64,000 nt of DNA from Polymorphospora lycopeni (GCF_042237075.1 NZ_JBCGDC010000004.1:1-64000); one strand, 5' to 3'. Positions 1-8,656 are shown, numbered from the stretch's first letter. Notes: generated by a model not told the origin, from the sequence alone. Made by a program: numbers and translations.

Positions 1-2
1 CC

Positions 3-599
3 GCGTTCGTCCTCACCGGGCTCGCCGGCCAGTTTGCGCGACGGGTGCGCCGCCGGCCCCGGGCCGCCGGCCTCGGCGGGCTGCTCGCGCACGCCGGCAT
101 CGCCGTCGTCGCGCTCGGGGTGGCCGGCTCGGCCGCCTACAGCGACAGCGTCGAACGCGAGCTGCGGGTCGGCGAGACGCTGCGGCTCGGCGCCACGTCG
201 GTGCGGCTCGTCGAGATCCGGCGCGACGCCGACCCCGGGGTCATGTCGGTCGACGCCCGCCTGCGGCTCGTCACGGCCGCCGGCCACGAGCGCACGGCCA
301 GCCCGACCCTGCGCTACTACCCGGGCCGGGACACCGCCGTCACCGTCCCCGAGGTGGTGTCCGACCCGCTGCGGGACAGCTACGTCACGCTCATCGCGGT
401 CGCCGCCGACAGCACGAGCGCGACCGTGCGGCTCGCCGTCAACCCGCTCGTCGGCCTGCTCTGGGCCGGCGGGCTGCTGACCACGGCCGGGGGCGTGGTG
501 GCGATGGCCGGTGCCGTACGCCGCCGGCCCGGCGTCCGGCGGCCACCGGATCGCCGTACGGCGGTCGACGCCGCCCCCGCCGAACGGACCCCGGTGTGA
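3..599 (+). CDS. ccmF: CcmF/NrfE-type heme lyase, C-terminal part (5' end outside window)
   Basis: This open frame runs in from before the window and ends at the TGA at 597-599, so only about the last 198 residues are visible. They hold two transmembrane segments around a periplasmic region with the CcmF-like pattern of a GE-containing loop, a PEV...R.YVTL stretch and the hallmark NPLVGLLWAGG membrane segment. CcmF attaches heme to apocytochrome c in System I maturation. The stop overlaps the next start (GTGA at 596-599), which couples it to the thioredoxin-like gene. A ccmG-ccmH order downstream supports the call. The C-terminal tail is Arg/Pro-rich and not conserved. Confidence 0.85.
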   Translation, partial: AFVLTGLAGQFARRVRRRPRAAGLGGLLAHAGIAVVALGVAGSAAYSDSVERELRVGETLRLGATSVRLVEIRRDADPGVMSVDARLRLVTAAGHERTASPTLRYYPGRDTAVTVPEVVSDPLRDSYVTLIAVAADSTSATVRLAVNPLVGLLWAGGLLTTAGGVVAMAGAVRRRPGVRRPPDRRTAVDAAPAERTPV

Positions 600-1159
600 C
601 CGGGCGGGCCCTGGTGTCCCTGCTCCGGCGGCCGGCGCCGGTGCTGGCACTGCTGCTGACCGCCGTACTCGGCATCGTTCTCGCGGTCGGGCTGCACCGG
701 GCGGCGGGCTCGGCACCGGACGCGGCGGCCGGCGCGGCCCCGGGCGCACCCGCCCCCGCGCTGGCCGGCCCGACCCTCGACGGCGGCCATTTCGACCTGG
801 CCGACGCCCGGGGCCGGGTGGTGCTGGTCAACGTCTTCGCCTCGTGGTGCGGGCCGTGCCGGCGCGAGCTGCCGCTGCTGGTCGACGTCTCGCGGCGCTG
901 GTCGGCGCAGGGCGTGCAACTGGTCGGGATCAACGTGAAGGACGGCACCGCGGCCGTACGGGCGCTGCTGGCGGAGACCGGCGCCGAGTCGATGACGGTG
1001 CTCCGGGACCCCGACGGCACGCTCGCCGTCGGCTGGGGTGCCCGGGGCGTACCGGAGACGTTCGTGGTGGACCGCGACGGCCGGATCGTCGACCGGCGCC
1101 GGGGCGAGGTGACCCGGCAGTGGCTGGAGCAGCGGGTCGGGCCGCTGCTGACCGGATGA
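596..1159 (+). CDS. CcmG/DsbE-like thiol:disulfide oxidoreductase (TlpA-like redoxin)
   Basis: The 187-residue protein has one N-terminal membrane anchor (about residues 12-33), an Ala/Pro-rich linker and a thioredoxin fold with the active-site motif WCGPC (Cys85, Cys88). A later VPETFVVDRDGRI segment carries the cis-Pro loop. Such proteins sit outside the membrane and reduce the heme-binding Cys of apocytochrome c, or the Cys pair of CcmH. The GTG start overlaps the ccmF stop and the TGA overlaps the ccmH ATG, so the three genes form one operon. Family assignment is firm; the cytochrome role comes from context. Confidence 0.88.
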   Translation: MTGRALVSLLRRPAPVLALLLTAVLGIVLAVGLHRAAGSAPDAAAGAAPGAPAPALAGPTLDGGHFDLADARGRVVLVNVFASWCGPCRRELPLLVDVSRRWSAQGVQLVGINVKDGTAAVRALLAETGAESMTVLRDPDGTLAVGWGARGVPETFVVDRDGRIVDRRRGEVTRQWLEQRVGPLLTG

Positions 1160-2037
1160 ACCGGCGCCGCGCCCTCGGCGCCGCGGTCCTGGTGCTGCTG
1201 ACCGTCGCGGCCGGCGTGGCACTGTTCCGGTCGGCTGCCGCCGGCGACGACCCAGCCCGGTCGATCGCGGCCGGCCTACGGTGCCCGTCGTGCCAGGGCG
1301 AGTCCGTCGCCGACTCCAGTTCGCCGGTCGCCGCCGCGATGCGGCAGGTGGTCGCCGACCAGCTCGCGCAGGGACGGAGCCCGGACGAGATCCGGCACTG
1401 GTTCACCGAACGTTACGGCGACGACGTGCTCGCCGACCCGCCGCTGAGCGGGCCGGGAGTGCTGCTGTGGGGCGTACCGGCGCTGGTGCTGCTGGGCAGC
1501 GGCTACGCGGCCGTACGCACCCTGCGACCGGCCGGGCGCCGGACCGGCGTACCAGTGGGGCCGGCCGGCGGGCCGGGTCGCCGGACCGCCTGGCGGCTCG
1601 GTGCCGTCGGCCTGGTCGCCATGGTCGGCGCGGTCGCGTTCGGCGCGGCCCAGGTCGGCCGGCCGGCCGGCGACGGCGGTCCACCGGACCCGGCCGCCGT
1701 CGCCGTGCTGCTGGCCCGTGACCTGGAGCAGCAGGGCCGGTACGCCGACGCCGCGCGGATGTACCGGCAGGCGCTGGAGACGCGGCCGGACGTGGACGTC
1801 CGGCTGCGGCTGGCCTTCACCCTGGTACGCGCCGGCGCCCCGGCCGACGCCGAGCAGGAGGCCCGGCGGGTGCTGGCCGGCACACCCGACCTGCCCGACG
1901 CGCTGCTCGTGCTCGGCCTGGCCCAGCGGGAGACCAGCCCGGACCGGGCACCGGAAACCCTGCGGCGGTTTCTCGACGTCGCGCCCGGCCACCCGGCGGC
2001 GGGCGAGGTCCGGCGGCTGCTCGCCCCGGACGGCTGA
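1156..2037 (+). CDS. ccmH: CcmH-type cytochrome c biogenesis protein with C-terminal TPR (CcmI-like)
   Basis: The 293-residue protein starts with a signal or anchor helix (residues 5-23), followed by the CcmH thiol motif LRCPSCQGES (Cys43, Cys46) and the conserved SPVAAAMRQVV...RYGDDVL region. Two further membrane helices follow, near 105 and 150. The C-terminal 110 residues are TPR-like (DLEQQGRYADAARMYRQAL), as in CcmI/CycH. It is therefore a fusion of the apocytochrome thiol reductase CcmH with the apocytochrome chaperone CcmI, which are separate in E. coli. The ATG overlaps the preceding stop. The gene ends 6 bp from the convergent methionine aminopeptidase gene. Confidence 0.88.
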   Translation: MNRRRALGAAVLVLLTVAAGVALFRSAAAGDDPARSIAAGLRCPSCQGESVADSSSPVAAAMRQVVADQLAQGRSPDEIRHWFTERYGDDVLADPPLSGPGVLLWGVPALVLLGSGYAAVRTLRPAGRRTGVPVGPAGGPGRRTAWRLGAVGLVAMVGAVAFGAAQVGRPAGDGGPPDPAAVAVLLARDLEQQGRYADAARMYRQALETRPDVDVRLRLAFTLVRAGAPADAEQEARRVLAGTPDLPDALLVLGLAQRETSPDRAPETLRRFLDVAPGHPAAGEVRRLLAPDG

Positions 2038-2043
2038 CGGCGG

Positions 2044-2865
2044 CTATCCCCGGGCCGCCGCCTCGGATGCCGCCGCCTCGGGTGCCGGCACTGCCGCGTC
2101 GGCGAGCCGGGTCAGGACGACCGGCCCGTCCTCGGTGATCGCGATGGTGTGTTCGGAGTGGGCCGTACGCGACCCGTCCGCCGACCGGATGGTCCAGCCG
2201 TCCGGGTCGTACACGACGCGGTCGGTGGTACGGGCGAACCACGGCTCGATCGAGAAGACCAGCCCGGGCCGGATCCGGTAGCCGCGACCGGCCCGGCCGG
2301 TGTTGGAGACGTGCGGTCCCTCGTGCATGGTCCGGCCGACGCCGTGGCCGCCGAACTCGTTGTTGACCGGATAGCCGTAGCGGGCCGCGACCGCGGCGAC
2401 GGCGGCGGAGACGTCGCCGATGCGGTTGTCCGGCCGCGCGGCGGCGATGCCGGCCTCGAGGGCCTCCTCGGTGGCCCGGATGAGCCGTAGATCCTCGTCG
2501 GCCGGGGTGCCGACGACGAGGCTGACGGCGGCGTCGCCGACCCACCCGTCGACCGAGACGGCGAAGTCGATGCTGAGCAGGTCACCGTCGCGCAGCGTGT
2601 ACTTCTTGGGCAGCCCGTGCAGTACGGCGTCGTTCACCGACAGGCAGACGACGTTCCGGAACGGGCCGTTGCCGAAGGACGGGGCGTAGTCCCAGTAGCA
2701 GGAGGTCGCGCCCCGCTCGCGGATCAGCTTGCGGGCGTGGTGTTCGAGGTCCATCAGGTTGACCCCGACGGCGGCCCGGTCACGGAGGTCGGCCAGGGTC
2801 TGCGCGACGAACTGTCCCGCCGGACGCATCTGCTCGATCTCCTGCGGGCTCTTTACATGGATCAT
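2044..2865 (-). CDS. map: Type I methionyl aminopeptidase
   Basis: This cytosolic metalloenzyme removes the initiator Met from nascent proteins. The 273-residue product has the type I fold and the expected metal-ligand landmarks: an Asp in SIDFAVSVDGWVGDAAVS, the His of GGHGVGRTMHEGPHV, Glu in FSIEPWF and Glu in EHTIAITEDG. The frame is open to 2910, but I start at the ATG at 2865 because a GAGGAG ribosome site lies just upstream and the longer form would span the promoter palindrome. It is divergent from an XRE regulator. Genomes with this arrangement usually carry a second map elsewhere, so this may be a regulated paralogue. Confidence 0.92.
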   Translation of the reverse strand: MIHVKSPQEIEQMRPAGQFVAQTLADLRDRAAVGVNLMDLEHHARKLIRERGATSCYWDYAPSFGNGPFRNVVCLSVNDAVLHGLPKKYTLRDGDLLSIDFAVSVDGWVGDAAVSLVVGTPADEDLRLIRATEEALEAGIAAARPDNRIGDVSAAVAAVAARYGYPVNNEFGGHGVGRTMHEGPHVSNTGRAGRGYRIRPGLVFSIEPWFARTTDRVVYDPDGWTIRSADGSRTAHSEHTIAITEDGPVVLTRLADAAVPAPEAAASEAAARG

Positions 2866-2887
2866 GAAGCTCTCCTCTGGCGACCTG

Positions 2888-2905
2888 TCGGTATTATAAT
2901 ACCGA
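2888..2905. promoter_or_regulatory. 18-bp perfect palindrome with overlapping divergent -10 elements
   Basis: TCGGTATTATAATACCGA is a perfect 18-bp palindrome in otherwise GC-rich DNA. Because it is palindromic it holds TATAAT on both strands: plus strand 2895-2900, minus strand 2898-2893. The two predicted -10 boxes overlap by four bases, so RNA polymerase could probably occupy only one direction at a time. It lies between map and the XRE gene. An operator for the XRE protein is the simplest reading. No good -35 hexamer is seen on either side. Confidence 0.7.
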
Positions 2906-2965
2906 ACCATGGTCCGCCCGTGGCACGCAACCGCCCCCTTCGACCCTCAGAGGTACAGTGACGTC

Positions 2966-3232
2966 GTGGTTCGCAACCCGCTGACACCCGAGCAGATCGA
3001 AGCCGGCCGACGGCTCGGCTCACTGCTGCGCCGGGCGCGCGGCGCGGCCGGACTCAACGAGGTCGCCCTCGCCGCCGGGATCTCACCGGAAACCCTGCGC
3101 AAGATCGAGACGGGACGGCTGCCGTCGCCGGCGTTCGGCACGATCGCGGCCCTGAGCGAGGTGCTCGGCCTCTCGCTCGACGAGGTCGCGGCCGTGTGGC
3201 GCGACCGCTCGCCACTGCGCCTGACCAGCTGA
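2966..3232 (+). CDS. Small XRE-family helix-turn-helix regulator
   Basis: The 88-residue protein is almost entirely an XRE/Cro HTH: GRRLGSLLRRARG, then LNEVALAAGISPETLRKIETGR, then the fourth helix TIAALSEVLGLSLDEV. No effector domain is present. The GTG at 2966 is chosen because the conserved sequence starts there. The frame is also open from an ATG at 2909, only eight bases after a TATAAT, which would give a leaderless message with 19 extra residues. It probably binds the palindrome at 2888-2905 and controls itself and map. Confidence 0.82.
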   Translation: MVRNPLTPEQIEAGRRLGSLLRRARGAAGLNEVALAAGISPETLRKIETGRLPSPAFGTIAALSEVLGLSLDEVAAVWRDRSPLRLTS

Positions 3233-3384
3233 CAAGCGTTGGCAATCTCCCCGGACGTCCGGCGGATCGCCCTGATCCACGCTCCGGGCGCGGACATCCA
3301 CCGGCACAAGAACCCCTGACCTACGGGCAATCGGCACCGCTCCACCGCCTACCGCTCCGGCAGGAAGCAGAGGAAGGAGACCTG

Positions 3385-3765
3385 GTGATCAACGAGGTGG
3401 CGGTCCGTATCGCCCGCCCGTGCACCGACCTCGCGGCCGCGGAGCGCTTCTACGTACACGGCCTCGGCCTTGACCTGCCGCACCGGATCGCCGCGAACGG
3501 TCCGGAGGAGCACGACCTCGTCATCCTCGGGTGGCGTCACGCGGCGTGGCATCTGGAGCTGGTCGGTGGCCCCAACCTCACGACGAGGCCGGCACCCACC
3601 AGCGAGGATCTGCTCGTGCTCTACCTGGGCGCCCCCGTCGACGAGGCCCTGGTGGCCCGGCTGGAGCAGGCCGGTGGCAGTGTCGTCCCGCAGGGAGCGT
3701 ACCGGGACCGCTTTGGCGTCACGGTCCGGGATCCGGACGTCGGGCATTGTCTCCCACCACTTTGA
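3385..3765 (+). CDS. VOC-superfamily (glyoxalase/bleomycin-resistance-like) protein
   Basis: The 126-residue protein has the paired beta-alpha-beta-beta-beta pattern of VOC proteins (VRIARPCTDLAAAERFYVHGLGLDL near the start, VTVRDPDVGH near the end). Members bind a metal and act as isomerases, dioxygenases or drug-binding resistance proteins; the substrate cannot be told here. The GTG start is preceded by GGAAGGAGA (3372-3380). The last strand differs from the usual DPDGHRLxL ending and the protein stops at CLPPL, so the C-terminus may be slightly altered. Confidence 0.75.
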   Translation: MINEVAVRIARPCTDLAAAERFYVHGLGLDLPHRIAANGPEEHDLVILGWRHAAWHLELVGGPNLTTRPAPTSEDLLVLYLGAPVDEALVARLEQAGGSVVPQGAYRDRFGVTVRDPDVGHCLPPL

Positions 3766-4445
3766 AGCCGGCACCCAAACGCCCTTTTCCGCCCACACAT
3801 ACCTTTCGGAAGAAGCGGCCCGGTCGACACTTGGTGTTGCATCAGCCAAGGAGAGGGCATAGTCGATTAACACGGACAAGATGCCGCCAAAGCTGACAGC
3901 TCATTGATCATCGGTGATCGACGCTCGTTGCTCTTGACCCATCCCTGGCGGCCTGGATACGGCCTGACCTTGCGACTCTCGGCGTACGCCCTGTCGACCG
4001 CTCGGCCTCGAGCCTCGGGCGAGCGTCCACATTGCTTCCTCGCCGGCGCTTGCCCGGTTCGGCCGTAGATCTCTTTGCTGCCAAGGTCTTGACACAGAGA
4101 AGTGCTGTTCGCGAGGCGGTCCCGAGCCTGGTCGAAGTTGTGTCGAGCGGAGTGGTGGTAGCTGGCAGGCGCGAGACATTGACAACGATTGCACATCCCG
4201 GCAGGCTTTACGAAACTGCCTGGGGGCAGGCGGTGAACCCGACCTGCTCGACGGTGAGTCGATTATTTCGAGCTTGTTTCTAGCAGCCTCGACCGATGTG
4301 TCCATCAGCGATGGTGGGGAATACGTAAAGCCTCGTAGCAGTACCCGGACGTCGACGGTCCCCTTTCGCCTACCGGGCGTTTTCGCCTGTCCGGGGGCGA
4401 AGTTCTTCGGCCGGGTCGGCTTCTTTTCGATGGATCGGAGATCTG
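3766..4445. other. Gene-poor, lower-GC stretch before the Rieske/glycosyltransferase cluster
   Basis: These 680 bases are visibly less GC-rich than either side and hold only short frames without recognisable domains or normal third-position GC bias. None is called as a gene. It probably carries the promoter of the 4446 gene and could mark an old insertion boundary of the following cluster. No inverted terminal repeats were seen. Confidence 0.5.
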
Positions 4446-5612
4446 ATGCGCGTCGCCCTCCTCACCACGACTCAGCATGGTCACCTGAACCCGTATGTTC
4501 CGGTGGTCAATGCGCTCCAAACCGCCGGCAGCGAGGTCGCACTGCTGCTGTTGTCCGCGGACGGTGGCGCGCTCGACGAGCAGCGTCGCCAGGTCCTGGG
4601 CAAGGCGCAGGTCCATGCGGTCGGGCAGGTCGAGATGGCGCCGTGGAGCGGCGACCCGGCGAAGATCGGCCCGATGCTCCAGTCGTCGCCGGTGGCGGAC
4701 CAGACAGCCGCCGCGATCCGTGCGACGGAGCCGGACTTCGTGCTCGTCGATTCGCTGCCGGTCACGGCGTCGGCGATGGTCGGCGCACAGGCGTCCGGCG
4801 TGCCGTACGGGATGATCTGGGCCAACCTGGGTGGCGTATGCCCGAGCGAGCATCGACGAGGCCGCTGGCCGTACGACGAGCAGGTCGGCGACTATCTGAC
4901 CAGGCACGGGGTGTTGTGGTCGACCCGGACCCACTCGGCACGTTCACCGATTCTCAATCTGATGCCGACGATTCCCGCTCTCGTCGGGGACGACGGGGTC
5001 ACCGACGACGGTGTGCAACTGGTCGGATTGCCGGGTGCGGCGGGGACCCGCGGCGACGAGGTCGCCTTCTCGGGCCTGGATCGGATCGACCCCGACCGCC
5101 CGGTGGTGTACGTCTCCTTCGGCACGATCTTCTACCGGCGACCGGACCTGCTGCGCACGGTGATCGCCGGGGCGGCGGCGACCGGTGCGCAGGTGATCGC
5201 CGCGGTAGGAGACCTCGCCGAAGAGCTCGCGCTGCCCGACGAAGTGCTCACCGCCCCGTACCTGCCGCAACGTGAGGTGCTCGAGCGCGCCGACGTGTTC
5301 GTCACCCATGGCGGATACAACTCCGTGGCGGAGTCGATCCGGGCGGCGACACCGATGCTGGTGATCCCGCTGGCTGTGGATCAGCCCGTCCAGGCCCACT
5401 TCGTGGCCAGCGCGGGCTTCGGAACGGCGTTGGAGCCGGCCGGCGTCACCGAGCAGGCGGTCGCTGACGCTGTCACCGATCTGCTCGATCCCGCCCGGGA
5501 CTACCGGGCCCGGCTGCGCGCCGCGCAGCCGGAGTGCGGCGATTCCGCGGCGCGCACGGCCGAGCTGGTCATCGGCACGGTCGAGACGCTACAGCGAAAG
5601 GGAGAGCAGTGA
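4446..5612 (+). CDS. MGT-family (macrolide-type, GT1) glycosyltransferase
   Basis: The 388-residue GT-B enzyme opens with MRVALLTTTQHGHLNPYVPVVNAL, the N-terminal Rossmann start of this family with its HGHLNP acceptor-site histidine. The C-terminal half has VYVSFGTIF and the donor-binding signature THGGYNSVAESIRAATPMLVIPLAVDQ. It would transfer a sugar from an NDP-sugar to a hydrophobic natural product or drug. No NDP-sugar biosynthesis genes lie nearby. It is the first gene of an operon; its stop overlaps the Rieske subunit start (GTGA at 5609-5612). The donor and acceptor are unknown. Confidence 0.9.
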   Translation: MRVALLTTTQHGHLNPYVPVVNALQTAGSEVALLLLSADGGALDEQRRQVLGKAQVHAVGQVEMAPWSGDPAKIGPMLQSSPVADQTAAAIRATEPDFVLVDSLPVTASAMVGAQASGVPYGMIWANLGGVCPSEHRRGRWPYDEQVGDYLTRHGVLWSTRTHSARSPILNLMPTIPALVGDDGVTDDGVQLVGLPGAAGTRGDEVAFSGLDRIDPDRPVVYVSFGTIFYRRPDLLRTVIAGAAATGAQVIAAVGDLAEELALPDEVLTAPYLPQREVLERADVFVTHGGYNSVAESIRAATPMLVIPLAVDQPVQAHFVASAGFGTALEPAGVTEQAVADAVTDLLDPARDYRARLRAAQPECGDSAARTAELVIGTVETLQRKGEQ

Positions 5613-6928
5613 CGATCGAACTGCAGCGGCCGGTGGGCGACCCGATCGTGATCGATGATCTCGAGCGTCTCTCGTTCCGGGTGGACCGCCGCGCCTACAC
5701 CGACGACGACCTGGCCGCACAGGAGATGACCCGGATCTTCGATCGCTGCTGGTTGTACGTCGGGCACGATTCGGAGGTGCCCGGGCCGGGCTCCTACGTG
5801 GCACGCGACGTCGGCGGGCGTCCGGTGGTCATGGCACGCGGGTCCGACGGGGTGATCCGGGTGTTCGCGAACAGCTGCACCCACCGCGGCGCCCTGATCT
5901 GCTCGCAGCCGGCCGGGCAGGCCAGATCGTTCCGGTGCCCGTACCACGACTGGACGTTCTCCAACCAGGGCGACCTGGTCGGGGTCCCGATCCCCGACGG
6001 GTACGGGCCGGGCTTCCGCAAGGCGGACTTCGGCCTGGCGCAGCACCGTAGTGACAGTTACCGGGGTTTCGTGTTCGCCACCTTCGACCCGGAGCAGCCG
6101 CGCACCCTGACCGAATACCTGGCGGGCGCGACGGAATACCTCGACCTGATCGACGACCAGTCCGAGGTCGGGATGGAGGTGATCCAAGGCGCGCAACTCC
6201 ACGGGGCTCGGGCCAACTGGAAGCTCATGATGGAGAACAGCGTCGACATCTACCACTTCCGGGCCCTGCACAAGCGTTACGTCAGCTACATGGAGTCGCT
6301 GGGGTCGGTGCCGCCACGACGACGAGGTGGCTTCGGCCGTGCCCTCGGACTGGGCCATGGCGCCAACGAGCTGCCACCGGCGGCAGCCCGCCCGCTCGCC
6401 TACTGGACGCCGATGTTCGGCGCCGAGGTCCGGCCGCGGATCGAGGCGACGGCCGCCCGGTTCGTCGACCGGTTCGGCGCCGAACGCGCCGAACGGATCA
6501 CCGGCACCAATCGTGCGCTGCTGATCTTCCCCAACTTGATGATCATCGACGCGATCGCGATCACGATCCGCAAGATCGACCCGGTCGGCGCGGGCCAGAT
6601 GGCCATCACCTCGGTCGCCCTGGCCCCCAAGGACGAGGATCCGGACATCCGGGAACTCCGCAAGAGTCACTACCTGACGTTCCTCGGCCCCGCCGGCTTC
6701 GCCACCCCCGACGACATCGAGATCGTCGAGTCGTGCCAGCGGGGTTATCTCAACCGCACGGTCCGCTACTCGGATCTGTCACGCGGTATGGACAAGGAGG
6801 TCCCGGAGACGACCGACGAGCTTCCCGCCCGCGAGTTCTGGCGGCAGTGGGACCGGTTGATGCACGGCGACGACGGTCACCTCGAGGTCGCCCACCGGGC
6901 CGAGATGCAAGGGGCAGAACCCCGATGA
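5609..6928 (+). CDS. Aromatic ring-hydroxylating (Rieske) oxygenase, large subunit
   Basis: The 439-residue protein has an N-terminal Rieske [2Fe-2S] domain with Cys90-x-His92 and Cys110-x2-His113. The catalytic domain holds the mononuclear-iron motif with Asn210, Asp213, His216 and His221, matching the D-x2-H-x4-H spacing of naphthalene/benzoate-type enzymes. It would dihydroxylate or monohydroxylate an aromatic or similar ring using electrons from a reductase/ferredoxin. Neither is encoded next to it; only a flavodoxin-fold reductase lies at the cluster end. The GTG overlaps the glycosyltransferase stop and its own stop overlaps the small subunit start. Confidence 0.92.
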   Translation: MTIELQRPVGDPIVIDDLERLSFRVDRRAYTDDDLAAQEMTRIFDRCWLYVGHDSEVPGPGSYVARDVGGRPVVMARGSDGVIRVFANSCTHRGALICSQPAGQARSFRCPYHDWTFSNQGDLVGVPIPDGYGPGFRKADFGLAQHRSDSYRGFVFATFDPEQPRTLTEYLAGATEYLDLIDDQSEVGMEVIQGAQLHGARANWKLMMENSVDIYHFRALHKRYVSYMESLGSVPPRRRGGFGRALGLGHGANELPPAAARPLAYWTPMFGAEVRPRIEATAARFVDRFGAERAERITGTNRALLIFPNLMIIDAIAITIRKIDPVGAGQMAITSVALAPKDEDPDIRELRKSHYLTFLGPAGFATPDDIEIVESCQRGYLNRTVRYSDLSRGMDKEVPETTDELPAREFWRQWDRLMHGDDGHLEVAHRAEMQGAEPR

Positions 6929-7437
6929 CCACCGAGCTGACGGTCGACGAAGCGGCCCAGGTGCGGTTGTGGCACCGGGTGAGCCAGTTCCTTTTCCGTG
7001 AGGCGCGGCTGCTCGACGAGTGGCGCCTGCGCGAGTGGTACGACGAGATGCTGACCGACGACATCCGCTACTCGGTGCCGGCCACCGACGTCCGTGGCGA
7101 GACGGCCGATGCGCTCGGGCTCATCGACGATGATGCCGCCCGGCTACGCCAGCGGATCGAACAGATCCTCAACGGTGAGGTGTGGTGCGAGAACCCCCGG
7201 TCGCGGACCAATCGGATGATCAGCAACGTGGAGATCCTGACCGATCGGGGCACGCACCTCGACGTGGCGGCGAATGTCATCGTGTACCGGTTCGGGCACG
7301 GGCGCACTGACGCCTACGTCGGAAAATACCGGTTCGAGCTCGTCGTCGAGGGCGGGTCGTTCCGGGTCCGGAGACGGGTCGTGGTGCTCGACCACGAGAC
7401 GTTGTACGAGCACGCGAAGCTCAGCATCATCCTGTGA
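6925..7437 (+). CDS. Ring-hydroxylating oxygenase, small (beta) subunit
   Basis: The 170-residue protein has the NTF2-like cone fold of Rieske beta subunits: an N-terminal helix with FLFREARLLDEWRLREWYDEMLTDDIRYSVP, then RTNRMISNVEIL and the closing strands VRRRVVVLDHETLY. Beta subunits stabilise the alpha3beta3 hexamer and can shape substrate choice. The ATG at 6925 overlaps the large-subunit stop (ATGA), as expected for subunits made in equal amounts. Confidence 0.9.
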   Translation: MTTELTVDEAAQVRLWHRVSQFLFREARLLDEWRLREWYDEMLTDDIRYSVPATDVRGETADALGLIDDDAARLRQRIEQILNGEVWCENPRSRTNRMISNVEILTDRGTHLDVAANVIVYRFGHGRTDAYVGKYRFELVVEGGSFRVRRRVVVLDHETLYEHAKLSIIL

Positions 7438-7444
7438 CCGGACA

Positions 7445-8653
7445 GTGACGAGGGCCGGCACTGGCAGCGTCCCATCCGTTGCCGCCGCCCAGCCGGGTCT
7501 CCCCCGCGAGGTCTACGTCCTCAGTGTCGTCGGTGGCTGCGTCATGCTGGGCCTGGGGCTGGTGCTCCCGGTGCTTCCGGTCTACGCGGCGACGTTCGGG
7601 GCCGGGCCCACCCAGATCGGAGTGCTCGTCGCCCTGTTCGCGTTGATGCGGCTGGTCACCAGTCCGTTCTGCGGCCGGCTCGGAGTTCGTTTCGGGGAGC
7701 GGCGGGTCCTGGTCGCCGGCCTGCTGCTCTGTGCGGTCTCCTCGGCCCTGACGGCGTTCGCCGCGTCCTACGGGCAACTGCTCGTGTTCCGCGGCCTCGG
7801 CGGCGTCGGCTCGGTGCTGTTCTCGGTGTCCGCGCTGGCGACACTCCTGGCGATCGCGCCGGCCGACCAGCGGGGCCGGGCCAGCGCCGTGTTCGAAGCG
7901 GGCTTCCTGCTCGGCGGGATCTGCGGACCAGCACTGGGCGGACTCCTCGCGCTGATCGCCCTGTCCGCGCCGTTCCTGGCGTACGCCGTGCTGTTGCTGG
8001 CCGCCGCGGGGCTGACACTGGCGGTGCTCCGCACCGGCCGAACCGCCGGCGCGGAGCCCGGCCGTGACGTGGTCCGGCTACCGGTCCTGCTGCGGGACCG
8101 ACGCTACGTGGTGGCCTGCCTCGCGGCGTTGGCGCAGGGATGGGTCTTGTTCGGGCTGCGCTCCGCACTGGTTCCCACGGTGGTCGTGGCATGGCGATAC
8201 GACGTGGCGTGGGTCGGGTGGGCGTTCACGATATCCGCCGTCGTTCAGGCACTGCTGATCATGCCCGCCGGCCGGGTCGTCGATCGGGCCGGCCGCCGGT
8301 TCGCCATGATCGCCGGCACCGGTGTGGCAGCGGCGGCGATCGCAGCCCTGATGTTCGTGGACAGCTACGCCTGGCTCGTCGTCCTGCTCAGTGTGTACGC
8401 GGCGGGATCAGCGCTGCTCAACGCCGCACCGGCCGCGCTGATCGGTGACGTCGTCGCCGGCCGGACCGGCAGTGGCGTCGCCGTCTTCTCGATGTGCACC
8501 GATGTCGGCGCCGTGGTCGGACCGGTCGCCGTCGGGCTCATCGCCGAGCGGGTGAGTGTTCCGGCCGCCTTCGGCAGCGGCGCCGTGCTGCTGGTCGTCG
8601 CCTTCGTGGCGTCGCGGACGTTGACAACTGTTCGGCCAACACGAAGGAGTTGA
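7445..8653 (+). CDS. MFS drug or metabolite efflux transporter
   Basis: The 402-residue protein has twelve predicted membrane helices and a family-typical loop after helix 2 (GRLGVRFGERRVLVAGLLLCA), repeated in the second half as GRVVDRAGRRFAMIAG. This is the DHA-type layout that exports small hydrophobic compounds by proton antiport. The GTG at 7445 lies 7 bases after the small-subunit stop. In this setting it probably exports the hydroxylated or glycosylated product of the neighbouring enzymes. Confidence 0.85.
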   Translation: MTRAGTGSVPSVAAAQPGLPREVYVLSVVGGCVMLGLGLVLPVLPVYAATFGAGPTQIGVLVALFALMRLVTSPFCGRLGVRFGERRVLVAGLLLCAVSSALTAFAASYGQLLVFRGLGGVGSVLFSVSALATLLAIAPADQRGRASAVFEAGFLLGGICGPALGGLLALIALSAPFLAYAVLLLAAAGLTLAVLRTGRTAGAEPGRDVVRLPVLLRDRRYVVACLAALAQGWVLFGLRSALVPTVVVAWRYDVAWVGWAFTISAVVQALLIMPAGRVVDRAGRRFAMIAGTGVAAAAIAALMFVDSYAWLVVLLSVYAAGSALLNAAPAALIGDVVAGRTGSGVAVFSMCTDVGAVVGPVAVGLIAERVSVPAAFGSGAVLLVVAFVASRTLTTVRPTRRS

Positions 8654-8656
8654 TCA

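Noticed and set aside
2888..2905. Palindrome at map/XRE as a transcription terminator
   Set aside because: It is AT-rich, lies between divergent gene starts, and contains -10 hexamers; an operator/promoter fits better.
3867..4305. Minus-strand frames in the lower-GC segment as a transposase remnant
   Set aside because: No transposase motif, no inverted repeats and no consistent codon bias could be seen.
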